From Staphylococcus capitis subsp. capitis (GTDB lineage: Bacteria; Bacillota; Bacilli; Staphylococcales; Staphylococcaceae), in the NCBI RefSeq assembly GCF_040739495.1, contig NZ_CP145263.1:2170001-2234000 (forward strand): a stretch of DNA of 64,000 bases, read 5' to 3'. A model generated the notes under the pieces. That model searched no databases, had not been told where the DNA came from, and saw nothing but the letters and a program-made list of their open reading frames with translations. A program made the position numbers and the translations under genes. Positions 35,791 to 45,672 of this stretch are shown here, in pieces (positions within the stretch are counted from its first letter, which is position 1; the number at the start of each line of letters is the position of its first letter).

Positions 35791-35804
35791 TGTAAGCGCT
35801 AACA
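35791..35804 (-). promoter_or_regulatory. cre site for CcpA upstream of the MFS gene
   Basis: TGTAAGCGCTAACA on the plus strand is nearly palindromic and fits TGNAARCGNWWWCA fully. It suggests carbon catabolite repression of the minus-strand transporter. Confidence 0.7.
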
Positions 35805-35991
35805 TTATTTTAAATATTCAGAATGTTGAGGTGTTAAAAAAGTGCTATAGATAAGGAGGTTAATAATTTCGGACTAAGTAGAATAGGAATGTTTTTAATA
35901 TTATTGAATTTTTATTTTTAGTTTATTTAATATTTGAAGATTTTATTATGCTATAATATTTGTAAAATAAATTAAACAGATGAGGTATCGA

Positions 35992-37497
35992 ATGTTTTAT
36001 TTTGTAGGAAACAATATTGGTCAAAAAATCACAGGTATTGAAAAAGCTATTATTAATCGTTTAAACCTTTTTAAAGAAAATAAATATTCATCAAAAGTTA
36101 TTCTATTAGCATGGAATCGTTACTTAACTGATACAGCATCAAATTATTTAATGCATGAAGATTACATAAATATGTACGATTATTTTCAAGAAGCTACGCA
36201 AGTAACTATAAATATTGAATCGATAAATAGTAAAAATTGGTTACATGATTGGCAGCATGATTGTGGATACACAATTAAGTATGTTGAACATTCTAATGAT
36301 GTACGCGTTTATGATGGTAACAACTTTATAATGTATGCCCATTTTACAGATGAGACTTATAAAAAACTTGATTATCTTAATTATTTCGATACATCTCGTA
36401 GGAAAATCAAAAGAGAGCTTTATGATACTCGAGGATTCTTAAGTTGTACTAGAATTTTATCAACTGATCAAAAAATTCAATCGGAGTTTTACTATTCTCC
36501 TCAAAGAGAAGTTAAATTAGAGAAATATTATGATATTGATTCAAATGAACCTAATATAGCTAAGAAAATACTATTACATCATCAGGGGAGAACGTATTTC
36601 TTCAATAATGATACTGAGTTAAGTGCATTTTTCATAGAACAAATTTATTGCAGTGGTGATCTTTTCTTTAGTGACAGAAATTTAATTTCATCGCATGTTT
36701 TTAATTCTACAATTCATACAATACCGGTTGTAGCCGTTTTGCATAGTACTCATGTCAAAGATATTAATGATTTGATGCATTCAAGGATTAAAAATGTCTA
36801 TAAAGGCGTCTTCGATCATTTAGAACGCTACAAAGCCATAGTAGTTTCAACGGAGCAACAAGCCGAAGATGTACGTCATAGAATTAAGGACTGTATTCCA
36901 GTTTATGCGATACCTGTAGGTTTCTCTGAAAGTACATCACAACATAATATAGGATATACATCTCAAAAATTAATTTCTGTAGCAAGATACTCCCCTGAAA
37001 AGCAATTAGAACAACAAATTAAGCTGGTTAGTAAATTAAAAGGGTTATTCCCCAAAATTGAATTACATTTATATGGTTTTGGGCCTAAAGAAAGTAAACT
37101 TAAAACATTAATTAATGATTATCATGTAGAAAATCATGTATTTTTAAGAGGATTTCTTAATGACTTAACAGAAGAATTTAAAACAGCATATGTTAATTTA
37201 ATTACAAGTAATATGGAAGGATTCTCATTAGCACTATTAGAAGCTCAATCGCATGGTGTTCCTTCTATTAGCTATAATATTAAATATGGACCAGGTGAAT
37301 TAATTATTCCTGATTATAATGGCTCACTAGTAGAGTTTAACAATGAAGATCAACTATATGAAACTGTGAAGGCTCTACTGGAAGAACCGGAATTACAACA
37401 AAAATATGCTCAAAATAGTATTGAATCATCCAAAAATTTTAGTAAGGATGCCATTATAAATAGATGGCAACAATTAATAAATGATATCAATACATAG
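35992..37497 (+). CDS. SdgB/SdgA-like glycosyltransferase
   Basis: A 501-residue GT-4 family (GT-B fold) glycosyltransferase very like SdgB of S. aureus, which adds GlcNAc to serine-aspartate repeats of Sdr/Clf surface proteins. Seen: MFYFVGNNIGQKITGIEKAI at the N-terminus, VAVLHSTHVKDIND, STEQQAEDV, RYSPEKQLEQQIKL and the sugar-nucleotide motif NMEGFSLALLEAQSHG with the catalytic Glu region. The ATG at 35992 has GAGGT six bases upstream; the ATG at 35980 does not. No Sdr gene and no second glycosyltransferase lie beside it in this window. Confidence 0.8.
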   Translation: MFYFVGNNIGQKITGIEKAIINRLNLFKENKYSSKVILLAWNRYLTDTASNYLMHEDYINMYDYFQEATQVTINIESINSKNWLHDWQHDCGYTIKYVEHSNDVRVYDGNNFIMYAHFTDETYKKLDYLNYFDTSRRKIKRELYDTRGFLSCTRILSTDQKIQSEFYYSPQREVKLEKYYDIDSNEPNIAKKILLHHQGRTYFFNNDTELSAFFIEQIYCSGDLFFSDRNLISSHVFNSTIHTIPVVAVLHSTHVKDINDLMHSRIKNVYKGVFDHLERYKAIVVSTEQQAEDVRHRIKDCIPVYAIPVGFSESTSQHNIGYTSQKLISVARYSPEKQLEQQIKLVSKLKGLFPKIELHLYGFGPKESKLKTLINDYHVENHVFLRGFLNDLTEEFKTAYVNLITSNMEGFSLALLEAQSHGVPSISYNIKYGPGELIIPDYNGSLVEFNNEDQLYETVKALLEEPELQQKYAQNSIESSKNFSKDAIINRWQQLINDINT

Positions 37498-37518
37498 ATT
37501 TTAGAATATCAGCCCATA

Positions 37519-37572
37519 AAAATAATAGCAGTAAGCCGGTTTTAATTAAGAACCTTCTTACTGCTACTTTTA
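37519..37572. terminator. Terminator between glycosyltransferase and azoreductase genes
   Basis: Outer stem TAGCAGTAAG/CTTACTGCTA (37526-37535, 37557-37566), inner GGTT/AACC, then CTTTTATTT. Convergent genes flank it. Confidence 0.85.
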
Positions 37573-37601
37573 TTTAAAATTATATTGTATAACTGTACGT
37601 T

Positions 37602-38168
37602 TTATTTTAAATGTTCATAAGGACTGTTATTTACAAATGAAACGATTTGATCTACGAATAATTTTGCACGTAATTGGAATTCACTATCCTCTAAGTATAA
37701 TGTGCCATCGTCTAATTTTGCGTAATCTGAATCATGTGTAGCAATTTGTGTAGGAACTGCAATACCTAATAAACTGCGTATAATCACTCTTAAATGTGAT
37801 AATGGTTCTGAACTTACAATACCTCCACTATTTCCAATGAGACCCACCGGTTTCATTTTGAAATAATCCATATTTAAATGATCTAGAGCGTTCTTAAGTA
37901 TGCCAGAAAATGAGCCATGATAATTAGGCGTTCCAAGAATAAAGAAATCCGCTTCCATTGCTTTATCCTGAAGCTCTTTAACATTATTTTTAATATCTTC
38001 AGCAGCTTGTGTTGTACCAGAAAAGTCTAATTGATGAATTGGTTTCTCAGCTAAATCAAATATATCTACATCAACATCATGTTCATCTAATTGACCTATA
38101 AGGTATTTAGCTAAAGCATTAGTATGAGAACCTACTCTAGCACTGCCTACAATTATTAATCCTTTCAT
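37602..38168 (-). CDS. azo1: NADPH-dependent FMN reductase (azoreductase Azo1-like)
   Basis: A 188-residue flavodoxin-fold enzyme. Seen: [19 protein letters not shown] (FMN phosphate loop) and [22 protein letters not shown] (isoalloxazine-binding loop), with [16 protein letters not shown]. It closely resembles Azo1, the NADPH azoreductase of S. aureus, including its C-terminal [17 protein letters not shown]. The true cellular substrate is not clear; quinones are likely. It is 16 bases after the HAD gene upstream, probably co-transcribed. Confidence 0.8.
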   Translation of the reverse strand: MKGLIIVGSARVGSHTNALAKYLIGQLDEHDVDVDIFDLAEKPIHQLDFSGTTQAAEDIKNNVKELQDKAMEADFFILGTPNYHGSFSGILKNALDHLNMDYFKMKPVGLIGNSGGIVSSEPLSHLRVIIRSLLGIAVPTQIATHDSDYAKLDDGTLYLEDSEFQLRAKLFVDQIVSFVNNSPYEHLK

Positions 38169-38184
38169 CTTTTACACCTCTTAA

Positions 38185-39060
38185 TTATGTTAATTGATTC
38201 TCTTCTTTTAAAAATTTCTTAATTGCTTTACCGACTCCGCTGTTTTCATTTGAATCAGTCACATACTTAGCGACTGTCTTAACTTCTGGTGCAGCATTAT
38301 CCATTGCGACCGAATAACCGACTCTTTCAAGCATTGAGACATCATTTAAGTTATCCCCTAGTGCCATGACATCTTTTAAATCAATGCCGAGTTGTTTCGC
38401 AATAGTAGATAAAGCTATGCCTTTTTGCGCATCTGAATGTGTAATTTCTAAATTACCTCTTGAAGATGAAGAAACTGCAAGGTTTGGTGATTGAGCTAAT
38501 TCTTGACCTACAAGATCAATTTTTTCTAAATCAGAATCGAACGCTAAAATTTTCATGATTAATTCACCAGGAATATCTTCAATTTTGTCATAATTATCAA
38601 CAATTTTTAAAGTTCCATTATCTATACGTTTTTGAATACTGTTCTCGATTTTCTCAACATCTGCTTTTTGACCAGCACGTTCAGCGATATCAATATAAAT
38701 TTCTAAGTCTCTTTGAGGATTTTCCGTATAAATCCCTCTATTTGTGTAAACTTGATAATATATGTCTTTTTCTTTCAATGTAGACGTTATCTTACTCACT
38801 AAAGAATGATTAAGATGAGATGTACTCATAATATTGAACGTTTCATCGCGAACTTCGGCTCCGTTCAAGCAGATATATGGTACTTTTAAATCTGTTTCAG
38901 CAACTGGTGTATTCGCTTCGTAAAATGCACGCCCTGTCGCGATAACAACAGTGATACCATGTTCTTGTGCAAATTTAATCGCTTCTTGGTTCTCTTGAGA
39001 AATTTCGTGTGCAGCATTAAGGAGCGTTCCATCCATATCTGTTGCAATTAGCTCTATCAT
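38185..39060 (-). CDS. Cof-type HAD phosphatase
   Basis: A 291-residue IIB-class HAD hydrolase. Motif I is ATDMDGTLL, motif II VVIATGR, and motif III/IV KGIALSTIAKQLGIDL with MALGDNLNDVSML and MDNAAPEVK. Cof/YidA-like enzymes remove phosphate from sugar phosphates, nucleotides or FMN. Given the downstream FMN-binding reductase a flavin-phosphate role is possible but only a guess. Confidence 0.85.
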   Translation of the reverse strand: MIELIATDMDGTLLNAAHEISQENQEAIKFAQEHGITVVIATGRAFYEANTPVAETDLKVPYICLNGAEVRDETFNIMSTSHLNHSLVSKITSTLKEKDIYYQVYTNRGIYTENPQRDLEIYIDIAERAGQKADVEKIENSIQKRIDNGTLKIVDNYDKIEDIPGELIMKILAFDSDLEKIDLVGQELAQSPNLAVSSSSRGNLEITHSDAQKGIALSTIAKQLGIDLKDVMALGDNLNDVSMLERVGYSVAMDNAAPEVKTVAKYVTDSNENSGVGKAIKKFLKEENQLT

Positions 39061-39166
39061 TCGTTGACCTCGTTTCTTCCCGTTTGTAGGTATTTATTTT
39101 TAATTTAGGTTTTTAAATTTAATTTTTGAAAAGGTTAGCATGTATTGTCACTCTTTTCATACACAA

Positions 39167-39688
<522 letters not shown>

Positions 39689-39739
39689 TCACTTATGGTA
39701 CAATACTCATTGTCTATTTTAACATTTGGAGAAGTGAAT

Positions 39740-40357
39740 ATGAATAAACCATTTATTGCAATTGAAGGACCTATAGGTGTTGGTAAATCTTCACTTGCAC
39801 GAATGCTAAGTCAAACGCTTGGTTATTACGAAGAGAAAGAAATTGTTGACGAAAATCCTTTTCTATCAGACTTTTATGACGACATAGAAAAGTGGAGCTT
39901 TCAAACAGAAATGTTCTTTTTATGTAACAGATATAAACAAATTCAAGATATCGAGGCGTTAGAACAAGGCGTTGTAAGTGATTACCACATACATAAAAAT
40001 AAAATATTTGCAAATAACACATTAGATTCGAAAGAGTTCGATAAATTCAGTCGCATTTATGATATTTTGACTGAAGATCTTGAAATGCCTAATATGATTA
40101 TCTTTTTAGATGCAGATTTAGATGTTCTCAAAGCTAGAATAGCTAAACGTAATCGTAATTTTGAACATACTATTGAGGATGATTATTTATTAAAGCTGAA
40201 ACAAGATTATAAAGCTTATTATGAATCCTTGAAAAATGAGGGCGCGAATGTCATACGTATTGACACAACTGAGAAAGATTTTGTTAACAATAGTGACGAC
40301 TATAAAGAAATTTTAGAATTAATAAAACCAATGATTGGAGATAATATAGATGAATAA
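39740..40357 (+). CDS. Deoxynucleoside kinase (dGK-type)
   Basis: A 205-residue kinase of the deoxynucleoside salvage family. Seen: P-loop FIAIEGPIGVGKSSLARML, VDENPFLSDFYDD, and the lid ARIAKRNRNFE. It phosphorylates deoxyguanosine or deoxyadenosine. ATG 39740 is chosen: TTTGGAGAAGTGAAT precedes it and the family N-terminus is MNKPFIAIEGP. It overlaps the next gene by eight bases, giving the usual heterodimer-type dAK/dGK pair of Firmicutes. Confidence 0.9.
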   Translation: MNKPFIAIEGPIGVGKSSLARMLSQTLGYYEEKEIVDENPFLSDFYDDIEKWSFQTEMFFLCNRYKQIQDIEALEQGVVSDYHIHKNKIFANNTLDSKEFDKFSRIYDILTEDLEMPNMIIFLDADLDVLKARIAKRNRNFEHTIEDDYLLKLKQDYKAYYESLKNEGANVIRIDTTEKDFVNNSDDYKEILELIKPMIGDNIDE

Positions 40358-41015
40358 TTTTGGTATTCCTCAAAATGCGATTATCACTATTGCAGGTACT
40401 GTGGGCGTCGGAAAGTCAACATTAACACAGGCGCTTGCTGATAAATTAAATTTTAAAACTTCTTTTGAAAATGTTGATCATAATCCTTATTTAGATAAAT
40501 TCTATCATGATTTTGAGCGTTGGAGTTTTCATCTACAAATTTACTTTTTAGCGGAACGCTTTAAAGAACAAAAGCGTATGTTTGAATATGGTGGTGGCTT
40601 CGTACAGGACCGTTCTATTTATGAAGATGTTGATATTTTTGCGAAAATGCATGAAGAACAAGGTACAATGAGCCCGGAAGATTTTCACACGTATTCAGAA
40701 TTATTTAACGCTATGGTAATGACACCTTATTTTCCTAAACCAGATGTGTTAATTTATTTAGAATGTGATTATGATGAAGTGATTGATCGTATTAAGCAAC
40801 GTGGTCGTGATATGGAAATTAATACAGACCCTGAATATTGGAAAAAATTATTCAAACGTTACGATGATTGGATTAATAATTTTGATGCTTGTCCAGTGGT
40901 GCGCGTCAATATTAATGAGTATGATATTCACGAAAATCTGGATTCACTAGACCCAATTATCGATAAAATAGCTCATATCATCCAGACTCATCGCCAAGTT
41001 GATACAAGACCTTAA
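40350..41015 (+). CDS. Deoxynucleoside kinase (dAK/dCK-type)
   Basis: A 221-residue kinase with P-loop ITIAGTVGVGKSTLTQALAD, FENVDHNPYLDKFYHD, the DRSIYEDVDIFA motif (base-binding region) and the lid RIKQRGRDMEI. It resembles the second subunit of the deoxyadenosine/deoxyguanosine kinase pair of Gram-positive bacteria. Its start overlaps the preceding kinase, so both are made together. It is followed by a TPP riboswitch region. Confidence 0.9.
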   Translation: MNNFGIPQNAIITIAGTVGVGKSTLTQALADKLNFKTSFENVDHNPYLDKFYHDFERWSFHLQIYFLAERFKEQKRMFEYGGGFVQDRSIYEDVDIFAKMHEEQGTMSPEDFHTYSELFNAMVMTPYFPKPDVLIYLECDYDEVIDRIKQRGRDMEINTDPEYWKKLFKRYDDWINNFDACPVVRVNINEYDIHENLDSLDPIIDKIAHIIQTHRQVDTRP

Positions 41016-41047
41016 AGTGAATTGAAACTTTGCTTATATTCTATTTT

Positions 41048-41180
41048 TTGACAACCGATCTAATTATATATAGGTTAATACTACAAGTTAATGAATTACA
41101 CTAGGGGTGTTTTTAACTGAGATGGAATCTATCCAAACCCTTTGAACCTGAATCTAGTTTAAACTAGCGTAGGAAAGTGT
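41048..41180 (+). promoter_or_regulatory. TPP riboswitch (THI element) with upstream promoter
   Basis: A -35 TTGACA (41048-41053) is followed by TATATAGG; then from about 41097 to 41180 the conserved THI element is visible: ACTGAGATGG, ACCCTTTGAACCTGA, CTAGTTTAAACTAG hairpin and CGTAGGAAAGTGT. These are the helices and junctions of the thiamin pyrophosphate riboswitch. A terminator hairpin follows before the SDR gene, so TPP probably ends transcription early. Confidence 0.9.
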
Positions 41181-41222
41181 GATGACGCTCTTAATATTAA
41201 TTTGTCATAATATGTGATGACT

Positions 41223-41264
41223 AAGAAGCACAACTTTTTTACGGAAGTTGCGCTTCTTTTTTTA
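41223..41264 (+). terminator. Riboswitch expression-platform terminator
   Basis: Stem AAGAAGCACAACTT (41223-41236) pairs with AAGTTGCGCTTCTT (41245-41258), then a T run. It lies between the TPP aptamer and the SDR start. Confidence 0.85.
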
Positions 41265-41286
41265 AAAAATTTTAGGAGGATTAAAA

Positions 41287-42039
41287 ATGGCAAAAACTGC
41301 AATTATTACTGGAAGTAGCCGTGGTTTAGGAGCGGTAATTGCTCAAACATTAATTAATAAAGGTTATAACGTTGTTGTGAATTATAAACATAGCAGAGAA
41401 AAAGCTGAAAAATTGATTGAGAATATTAGTAATGAAAAAGCAATTGCAATTCAAGCTGATGTGACAGAACGTGCCGAAGTTAACCAAATGGTCAAAGTTG
41501 CAAAGGAACATTTTGGTAATATAGACATTGTTATTAATAATGCACTAGTTAATTTTAAGTTTGATCCAAACCAACAAAAGAACTTCAAAGATTTAACTTG
41601 TGAAGATTATCAACAACAACTTGATGGCACTTTAAAAGCTGCATTTAATGTTACACAAAGTGTCATACCTCAATTTATTGAAAAACAGGCAGACAGAATT
41701 ATTAATATTGGAACAAATCTATATCAAAATCCAGTCGTCCCCTATCATGAATACACGACTGCTAAAGCTGGCTTAATAGGTTTTACTCGTAATATCGCTG
41801 CAGAGCTAGGTCAATATGGTGTAACAGCCAATGTGGTTTCTGGGGGATTATTAAAAACTACTGATGCTAGTGCAGTAACGACGCCTGAGGTATTCGACTT
41901 AATCGCTCAAACGACACCGCTCAAAAAAGTGACTACGCCACAAGATGTAGCAAATATGGTTGCTTATCTAGCTTCTGATGAAGCAAGTGGTATCACTGGC
42001 CAGAATTTAACTGTTGATGGTGGGTTAACAATGAATTAA
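41287..42039 (+). CDS. SDR-family oxidoreductase under TPP riboswitch control
   Basis: A 250-residue short-chain dehydrogenase. Seen: TGSSRGLG (residues 8-15, cofactor loop), INNAL (NNA motif), Tyr156 and Lys160 in YHEYTTAKAG, and GLLKTTDAS with GQNLTVDGG at the end. The catalytic Ser is replaced by Thr143 (IGTNLYQ). Annotated FabG-like in staphylococci, but control by thiamin pyrophosphate points to a role linked to thiamin or its precursors; unproven. AGGAGG precedes the ATG. Confidence 0.8.
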   Translation: MAKTAIITGSSRGLGAVIAQTLINKGYNVVVNYKHSREKAEKLIENISNEKAIAIQADVTERAEVNQMVKVAKEHFGNIDIVINNALVNFKFDPNQQKNFKDLTCEDYQQQLDGTLKAAFNVTQSVIPQFIEKQADRIINIGTNLYQNPVVPYHEYTTAKAGLIGFTRNIAAELGQYGVTANVVSGGLLKTTDASAVTTPEVFDLIAQTTPLKKVTTPQDVANMVAYLASDEASGITGQNLTVDGGLTMN

Positions 42040-42128
42040 TGTATGATGTTTAATAGAAAATATCGATTAAAACTTACATCTAAATTTAAATGTAGAGTGA
42101 AACCTCTTTTTTTAAAGACAAATATAAT

Positions 42129-42170
42129 AAAAGCATGGTTACTTGAACTCACTCAAATATCCATGCTTTT
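42129..42170. terminator. Bidirectional terminator between SDR and HAD genes
   Basis: Stem AAAAGCATGG/CCATGCTTTT (42129-42138, 42161-42170) with T- and A-rich flanks. Confidence 0.85.
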
Positions 42171-42182
42171 TAATTAATTTTG

Positions 42183-42884
42183 CTATTTTTTATATTGATC
42201 TAAAATTTGTTTTACATCTTTAGCACTGTCAATAATGACATCCGCATCCGCTTCATGAAGTTCCTCTCTTTTTGCGATACCAGTTAGTACTCCTATACTT
42301 AAACCTAATTTAGCGTTTACCGCAGTTTTCATATCATTTGTAGTATCACCAATGATAGCAACTTGATCTGGTGAAACATCATAAGCATCAAATAAAGGAT
42401 TCAACACTTTTGGATTGGGTTTTTCTTCAGCATGAGTTTCTGTAGAAATAATTAAATCAAATAATTCTTTAGATTGCGTTTCTTCTAGAAATTGATCTAC
42501 GCCTTTTTTGGTATCACTAGTGACAATACCAATTTTATAACCTTCGTTTCTAAGTTCCTGAATAGTCTCTTGTACACCTTCAATCCAATTATTTTCAGGA
42601 ACACGAGTATCAACAAGTTCTTGGCTAGTATTTCTTGCCCAATCAGATGTATCTTCTCCAGTAACTTTATTAAAAGATTTAATCATATCTCCTAATGATC
42701 CTGAACCCATAATTGAATCAGGAACAATTTTATCGTCAACAATTCCAAGTTGACGGTGTGCTACTTCTTTGTCGTGTACAGGAAATGTCTCTAATAGTTT
42801 ATCAACAAGGCGCACACCGATTTTTTCCCAACTCTTATCAAATTCTATTAGCGTGCCATCTTTATCAAATAATATCCATTCCAT
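42183..42884 (-). CDS. HAD-superfamily hydrolase (phosphoglycolate phosphatase-like)
   Basis: A 233-residue HAD phosphatase. Motif I FDKDGTLIEFD, motif II GIVTSDT, the NPKVLNPLF (motif III Lys) and motif IV IGDTTNDMKTA. The helical cap resembles Gph/PpaX. Start ATG 42884 with AGGAGAG on the minus strand. The substrate is not predictable. It lies 120 bases downstream of ilvE, which has its own terminator. Confidence 0.85.
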   Translation of the reverse strand: MEWILFDKDGTLIEFDKSWEKIGVRLVDKLLETFPVHDKEVAHRQLGIVDDKIVPDSIMGSGSLGDMIKSFNKVTGEDTSDWARNTSQELVDTRVPENNWIEGVQETIQELRNEGYKIGIVTSDTKKGVDQFLEETQSKELFDLIISTETHAEEKPNPKVLNPLFDAYDVSPDQVAIIGDTTNDMKTAVNAKLGLSIGVLTGIAKREELHEADADVIIDSAKDVKQILDQYKK

Positions 42885-42993
42885 TTTTACTTCTCTCCTG
42901 AAAATGATTTTTTGTAGTACATTCATTTACATATTATTGTAATATAGAGACTTCAATAATTATAGAAAAGTGGATTATGGTTTCTTTATTTCA

Positions 42994-43027
42994 CAAAAAA
43001 GAGCTTTCTCGAATGAGAAAGCTCTTT
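42994..43027 (-). terminator. ilvE terminator
   Basis: Minus strand perfect stem AAAGAGCTTTCTC/GAGAAAGCTCTTT, then T run (TTTTTTG). Confidence 0.9.
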
Positions 43028-43041
43028 CAGTGTATAACACA

Positions 43042-44118
43042 TTAATAGTTAGGGACTTCAACTCTCCAACCATATTTATCTTCTAATTTACCGCTTTGAA
43101 TACCAGTATATGTGTCATATAATTTTTGAGTGATTTCACCTGGCTCATTATTATTAATAACAATTTCTCTGTCTTCATAGCGTAACGTACCTACTGGAGA
43201 AATAACCGCTGCAGTACCTGCACCAAATACTTCTGTAAGTTCATCTTTGTCGTAAGCGTCGAATAATTCGTCAATTGAAACTTTTCTTTCTTCAACTTCG
43301 TAACCTAAGTCTTCAGCTAATTGAATAATTGATTTTCTAGTAATACCTGGTAAGATACTTCCATTTAATGCAGGTGTGACTATTTTTCCATTTTCAACGA
43401 AGAAGATATTCATACTTCCAACTTCTTCGACATATTTTTGTTCCACACCATCTAGCCATAATACTTGGTCATAACCTAATTTATTAGCATTAGTTTGTGC
43501 AAGTAGACTAGCAGCATAGTTACCGGCAACTTTCGCAAATCCTACTCCTCCACGTACGGCACGAACATATTCGTCTTCAACATAAATTTTAGTAGTTTTT
43601 AACGTGTCTCCACCATAATACGCACCTGAAGGCGATAAAATGATTAATAACTTATATTGTTGAGATGCACGTACACCTAGAATACCTTCCGTAGCAAATA
43701 CGAATGGACGAATATATAATGATTGCCCTTCACCCTCTGGTACCCAGTCACGTTCAACATCAATAAGTTGTTTTAATCCCTCTAATAATGCTTCTTCGTC
43801 AACTTCTGGCATTTCTAAACGCGCTAAAGAATTATTAATACGTTTAAAGTTTTGGTCTGGTCGGAATAATACCACTTCACCGTTGTGTTTATATGCTTTA
43901 AGCCCTTCAAATACCGCTTGACCATAATGTAAACCTTGTGCTGCTGGTGAAATTTCAAATGGTGCATAAGGTACAATCTTCATATCATGCCAACCTTTAT
44001 CTGCATCATAATCCAAACTTAGCATATAGTCTGAAAAATATTGACCGAATCCTAATTTCGATGTGTCTGGTTTTTCTTTCAATGTATCTCGTTGTTCAAA
44101 TTTTACCTTTTCTGACAT
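43042..44118 (-). CDS. ilvE: Branched-chain amino acid aminotransferase
   Basis: A 358-residue fold-type IV PLP enzyme interconverting Leu, Ile and Val with their keto acids. Seen: [36 protein letters not shown], the PLP lysine in [14 protein letters not shown], and the C-terminal [14 protein letters not shown]. Length and sequence match the BCAT used also for branched-chain fatty acid precursors. TAGGAGGC precedes ATG 44118. A possible CodY box lies 80-90 bases upstream. Confidence 0.95.
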   Translation of the reverse strand: MSEKVKFEQRDTLKEKPDTSKLGFGQYFSDYMLSLDYDADKGWHDMKIVPYAPFEISPAAQGLHYGQAVFEGLKAYKHNGEVVLFRPDQNFKRINNSLARLEMPEVDEEALLEGLKQLIDVERDWVPEGEGQSLYIRPFVFATEGILGVRASQQYKLLIILSPSGAYYGGDTLKTTKIYVEDEYVRAVRGGVGFAKVAGNYAASLLAQTNANKLGYDQVLWLDGVEQKYVEEVGSMNIFFVENGKIVTPALNGSILPGITRKSIIQLAEDLGYEVEERKVSIDELFDAYDKDELTEVFGAGTAAVISPVGTLRYEDREIVINNNEPGEITQKLYDTYTGIQSGKLEDKYGWRVEVPNY

Positions 44119-44195
44119 GAATATAGCCTCCTAGTAATTTCTCCGAATTGAATAGTTACTCTAAATTATATCAATCGCATTTATACTATTCAACG

Positions 44196-44210
44196 AGTTT
44201 TCTAAGTATT
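44196..44210 (-). promoter_or_regulatory. Possible CodY box upstream of ilvE
   Basis: Minus strand AATACTTAGAAAACT agrees with the CodY pattern AATTTTCWGAAAATT at 11 of 15 positions. ilvE is CodY-controlled in S. aureus. Weak match in AT-rich DNA, so tentative. Confidence 0.3.
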
Positions 44211-44322
44211 CAAAATAAATGTACAAATATAATTATGTACTCTTTATTAGTTAAACATTACCATATCAAACTTACAAGTTTAGTTATTTACGTATGTTAT
44301 AGATACATTGGATTTAAAATAT

Positions 44323-44360
44323 AAAAAACTCCTTTTAAAAGTTTTAATTTTAAAAGGAGT
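44323..44360 (-). terminator. Terminator of the threonine dehydrogenase gene
   Basis: Minus strand perfect 13-bp stem (ACTCCTTTTAAAA at 44328-44340 with 44348-44360) followed by T run. Confidence 0.85.
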
Positions 44361-44400
44361 AAGTTTTAGCTAAACTACTTTATTAATTATATAAGATTTT

Positions 44401-45360
44401 CTATTTAGCAACCTTTTCTTTTTCTTCAATTGCTGCGAGCATCAACTTAGTCATTGAGGCTAAATCATATTTTGGATTAAATCCCCACTCACCACGTGAA
44501 CAGCTCGTATCGATACTATCAGGCCATGTTGAAGCAATATTTTGACGTTCTGGATCAACATCATAGTCTAGTTCGAAATTAGGGTAGTACTCTTGAATGG
44601 CTTTTTTAACCATTTCAGGTTCTATACTCATTGCACTTAAATTATAACCATTACGCGTTTCTAATTTGGCACCATCTGCTTCCATTAATTTTATAATAGA
44701 GTCGATGGCATCATCCATATACATCATATCCATATATGTGTTCTTATTGATATAGCTTGTATAACGACCTTCTCTTACTGCTTTAAAATAAATTTCAACA
44801 GCGTAGTCAGTCGTGCCGCCACCTGGCTCCTTCACATGTGAAATAAGTCCTGGGAATCTTACGCTGCGAGTATCTACGCCAAACTTAACATAATAATACT
44901 GACACAGTAATTCGCCCGCAACTTTATTAACACCGTACATTGTAGTAGGTTGTTGGATTGTTACTTGTGGTGTATTTACTTTAGGCGTTGACGCGCCAAA
45001 AGCACCAATAGAGCTTGGTGTAAAGAATTGTAGTTCATACGTACGTGCAGCTTCAAGAGCGTTCATTAATCCTCCCATATTTAAATCCCAAGCGAATAAT
45101 GGATTCTTCTCAGCAGTTGCGGATAATAATGCTGCCATATGCATTAAAGTGTCTGCCCCAAAATCTTCGATAAGCTTATACATACGCTCTCTGTCTTTAA
45201 CATCTAAAATTTCAAATGGACCATTTTGAACTGGTGAATTTTCTTCAGGTTCTCTAATATCTGTAGCTAATACATTTTCTGTACCGTAAATTTCTCGACA
45301 TTTCACTACTAACTCGGTTCCAATTTGGCCAAGTGCCCCTGTAATCATTATCTTTTTCAT
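44401..45360 (-). CDS. tdh: L-threonine 3-dehydrogenase, NAD-dependent (SDR epimerase-like)
   Basis: A 319-residue extended SDR enzyme of the short-chain threonine dehydrogenase type. Seen: [15 protein letters not shown] (NAD loop), [41 protein letters not shown] with Tyr and Lys of the catalytic YxxxK, and RFPGLIS. It oxidises threonine to 2-amino-3-ketobutyrate; the partner lyase kbl lies about 5 kb away on the same strand. A cre-like site occurs upstream. Confidence 0.85.
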   Translation of the reverse strand: MKKIMITGALGQIGTELVVKCREIYGTENVLATDIREPEENSPVQNGPFEILDVKDRERMYKLIEDFGADTLMHMAALLSATAEKNPLFAWDLNMGGLMNALEAARTYELQFFTPSSIGAFGASTPKVNTPQVTIQQPTTMYGVNKVAGELLCQYYYVKFGVDTRSVRFPGLISHVKEPGGGTTDYAVEIYFKAVREGRYTSYINKNTYMDMMYMDDAIDSIIKLMEADGAKLETRNGYNLSAMSIEPEMVKKAIQEYYPNFELDYDVDPERQNIASTWPDSIDTSCSRGEWGFNPKYDLASMTKLMLAAIEEKEKVAK

Positions 45361-45672
45361 TACAAAATCTCCCCTTGTTTATTTCATAAGTGCGTTGTCC
45401 TTCTAGTATGTACATATTCTTAATTTACATCAATATTATATAATAAAAGCGCTTTCTTGTATATGCAGTAAACACATTATAGGGTTTAATAAGTAGTTTT
45501 TAATTTATGACTTTTGTATGAGCGCGTTAGTTGTATTTCTATTTGGTCATTAGACTATGACGTTTTATTAATTAAATTTAAATTCAAAGTAAATATTTTA
45601 AATAAAAGAATTATTTATTCTTTTTATATGCTAATATTGCAATGTATATAATTTTTCAAAAGGAGGAACTAT
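45361..45672. other. Divergent intergenic region between tdh and the 5'-nucleotidase
   Basis: AT-rich with no gene. It includes the cre-like site and presumably divergent promoters. Confidence 0.4.
45444..45457 (-). promoter_or_regulatory. cre-like site between tdh and the nucleotidase gene
   Basis: Minus strand AGAAAGCGCTTTTA agrees with the palindromic cre core (AAAGCGCTTT intact) with two mismatches at the outer positions. It lies 84 bases upstream of tdh and could place threonine breakdown under CcpA. Confidence 0.45.

Noticed and set aside
35848-35880. Strong Shine-Dalgarno sequence AAGGAGG upstream of the glycosyltransferase
   Set aside because: No start codon at proper distance; the next frames close at once, so no gene is supported.
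44119-44330. T-box leader before ilvE
   Set aside because: No AGGGTGGNACCGCG motif or specifier-stem signature is present.
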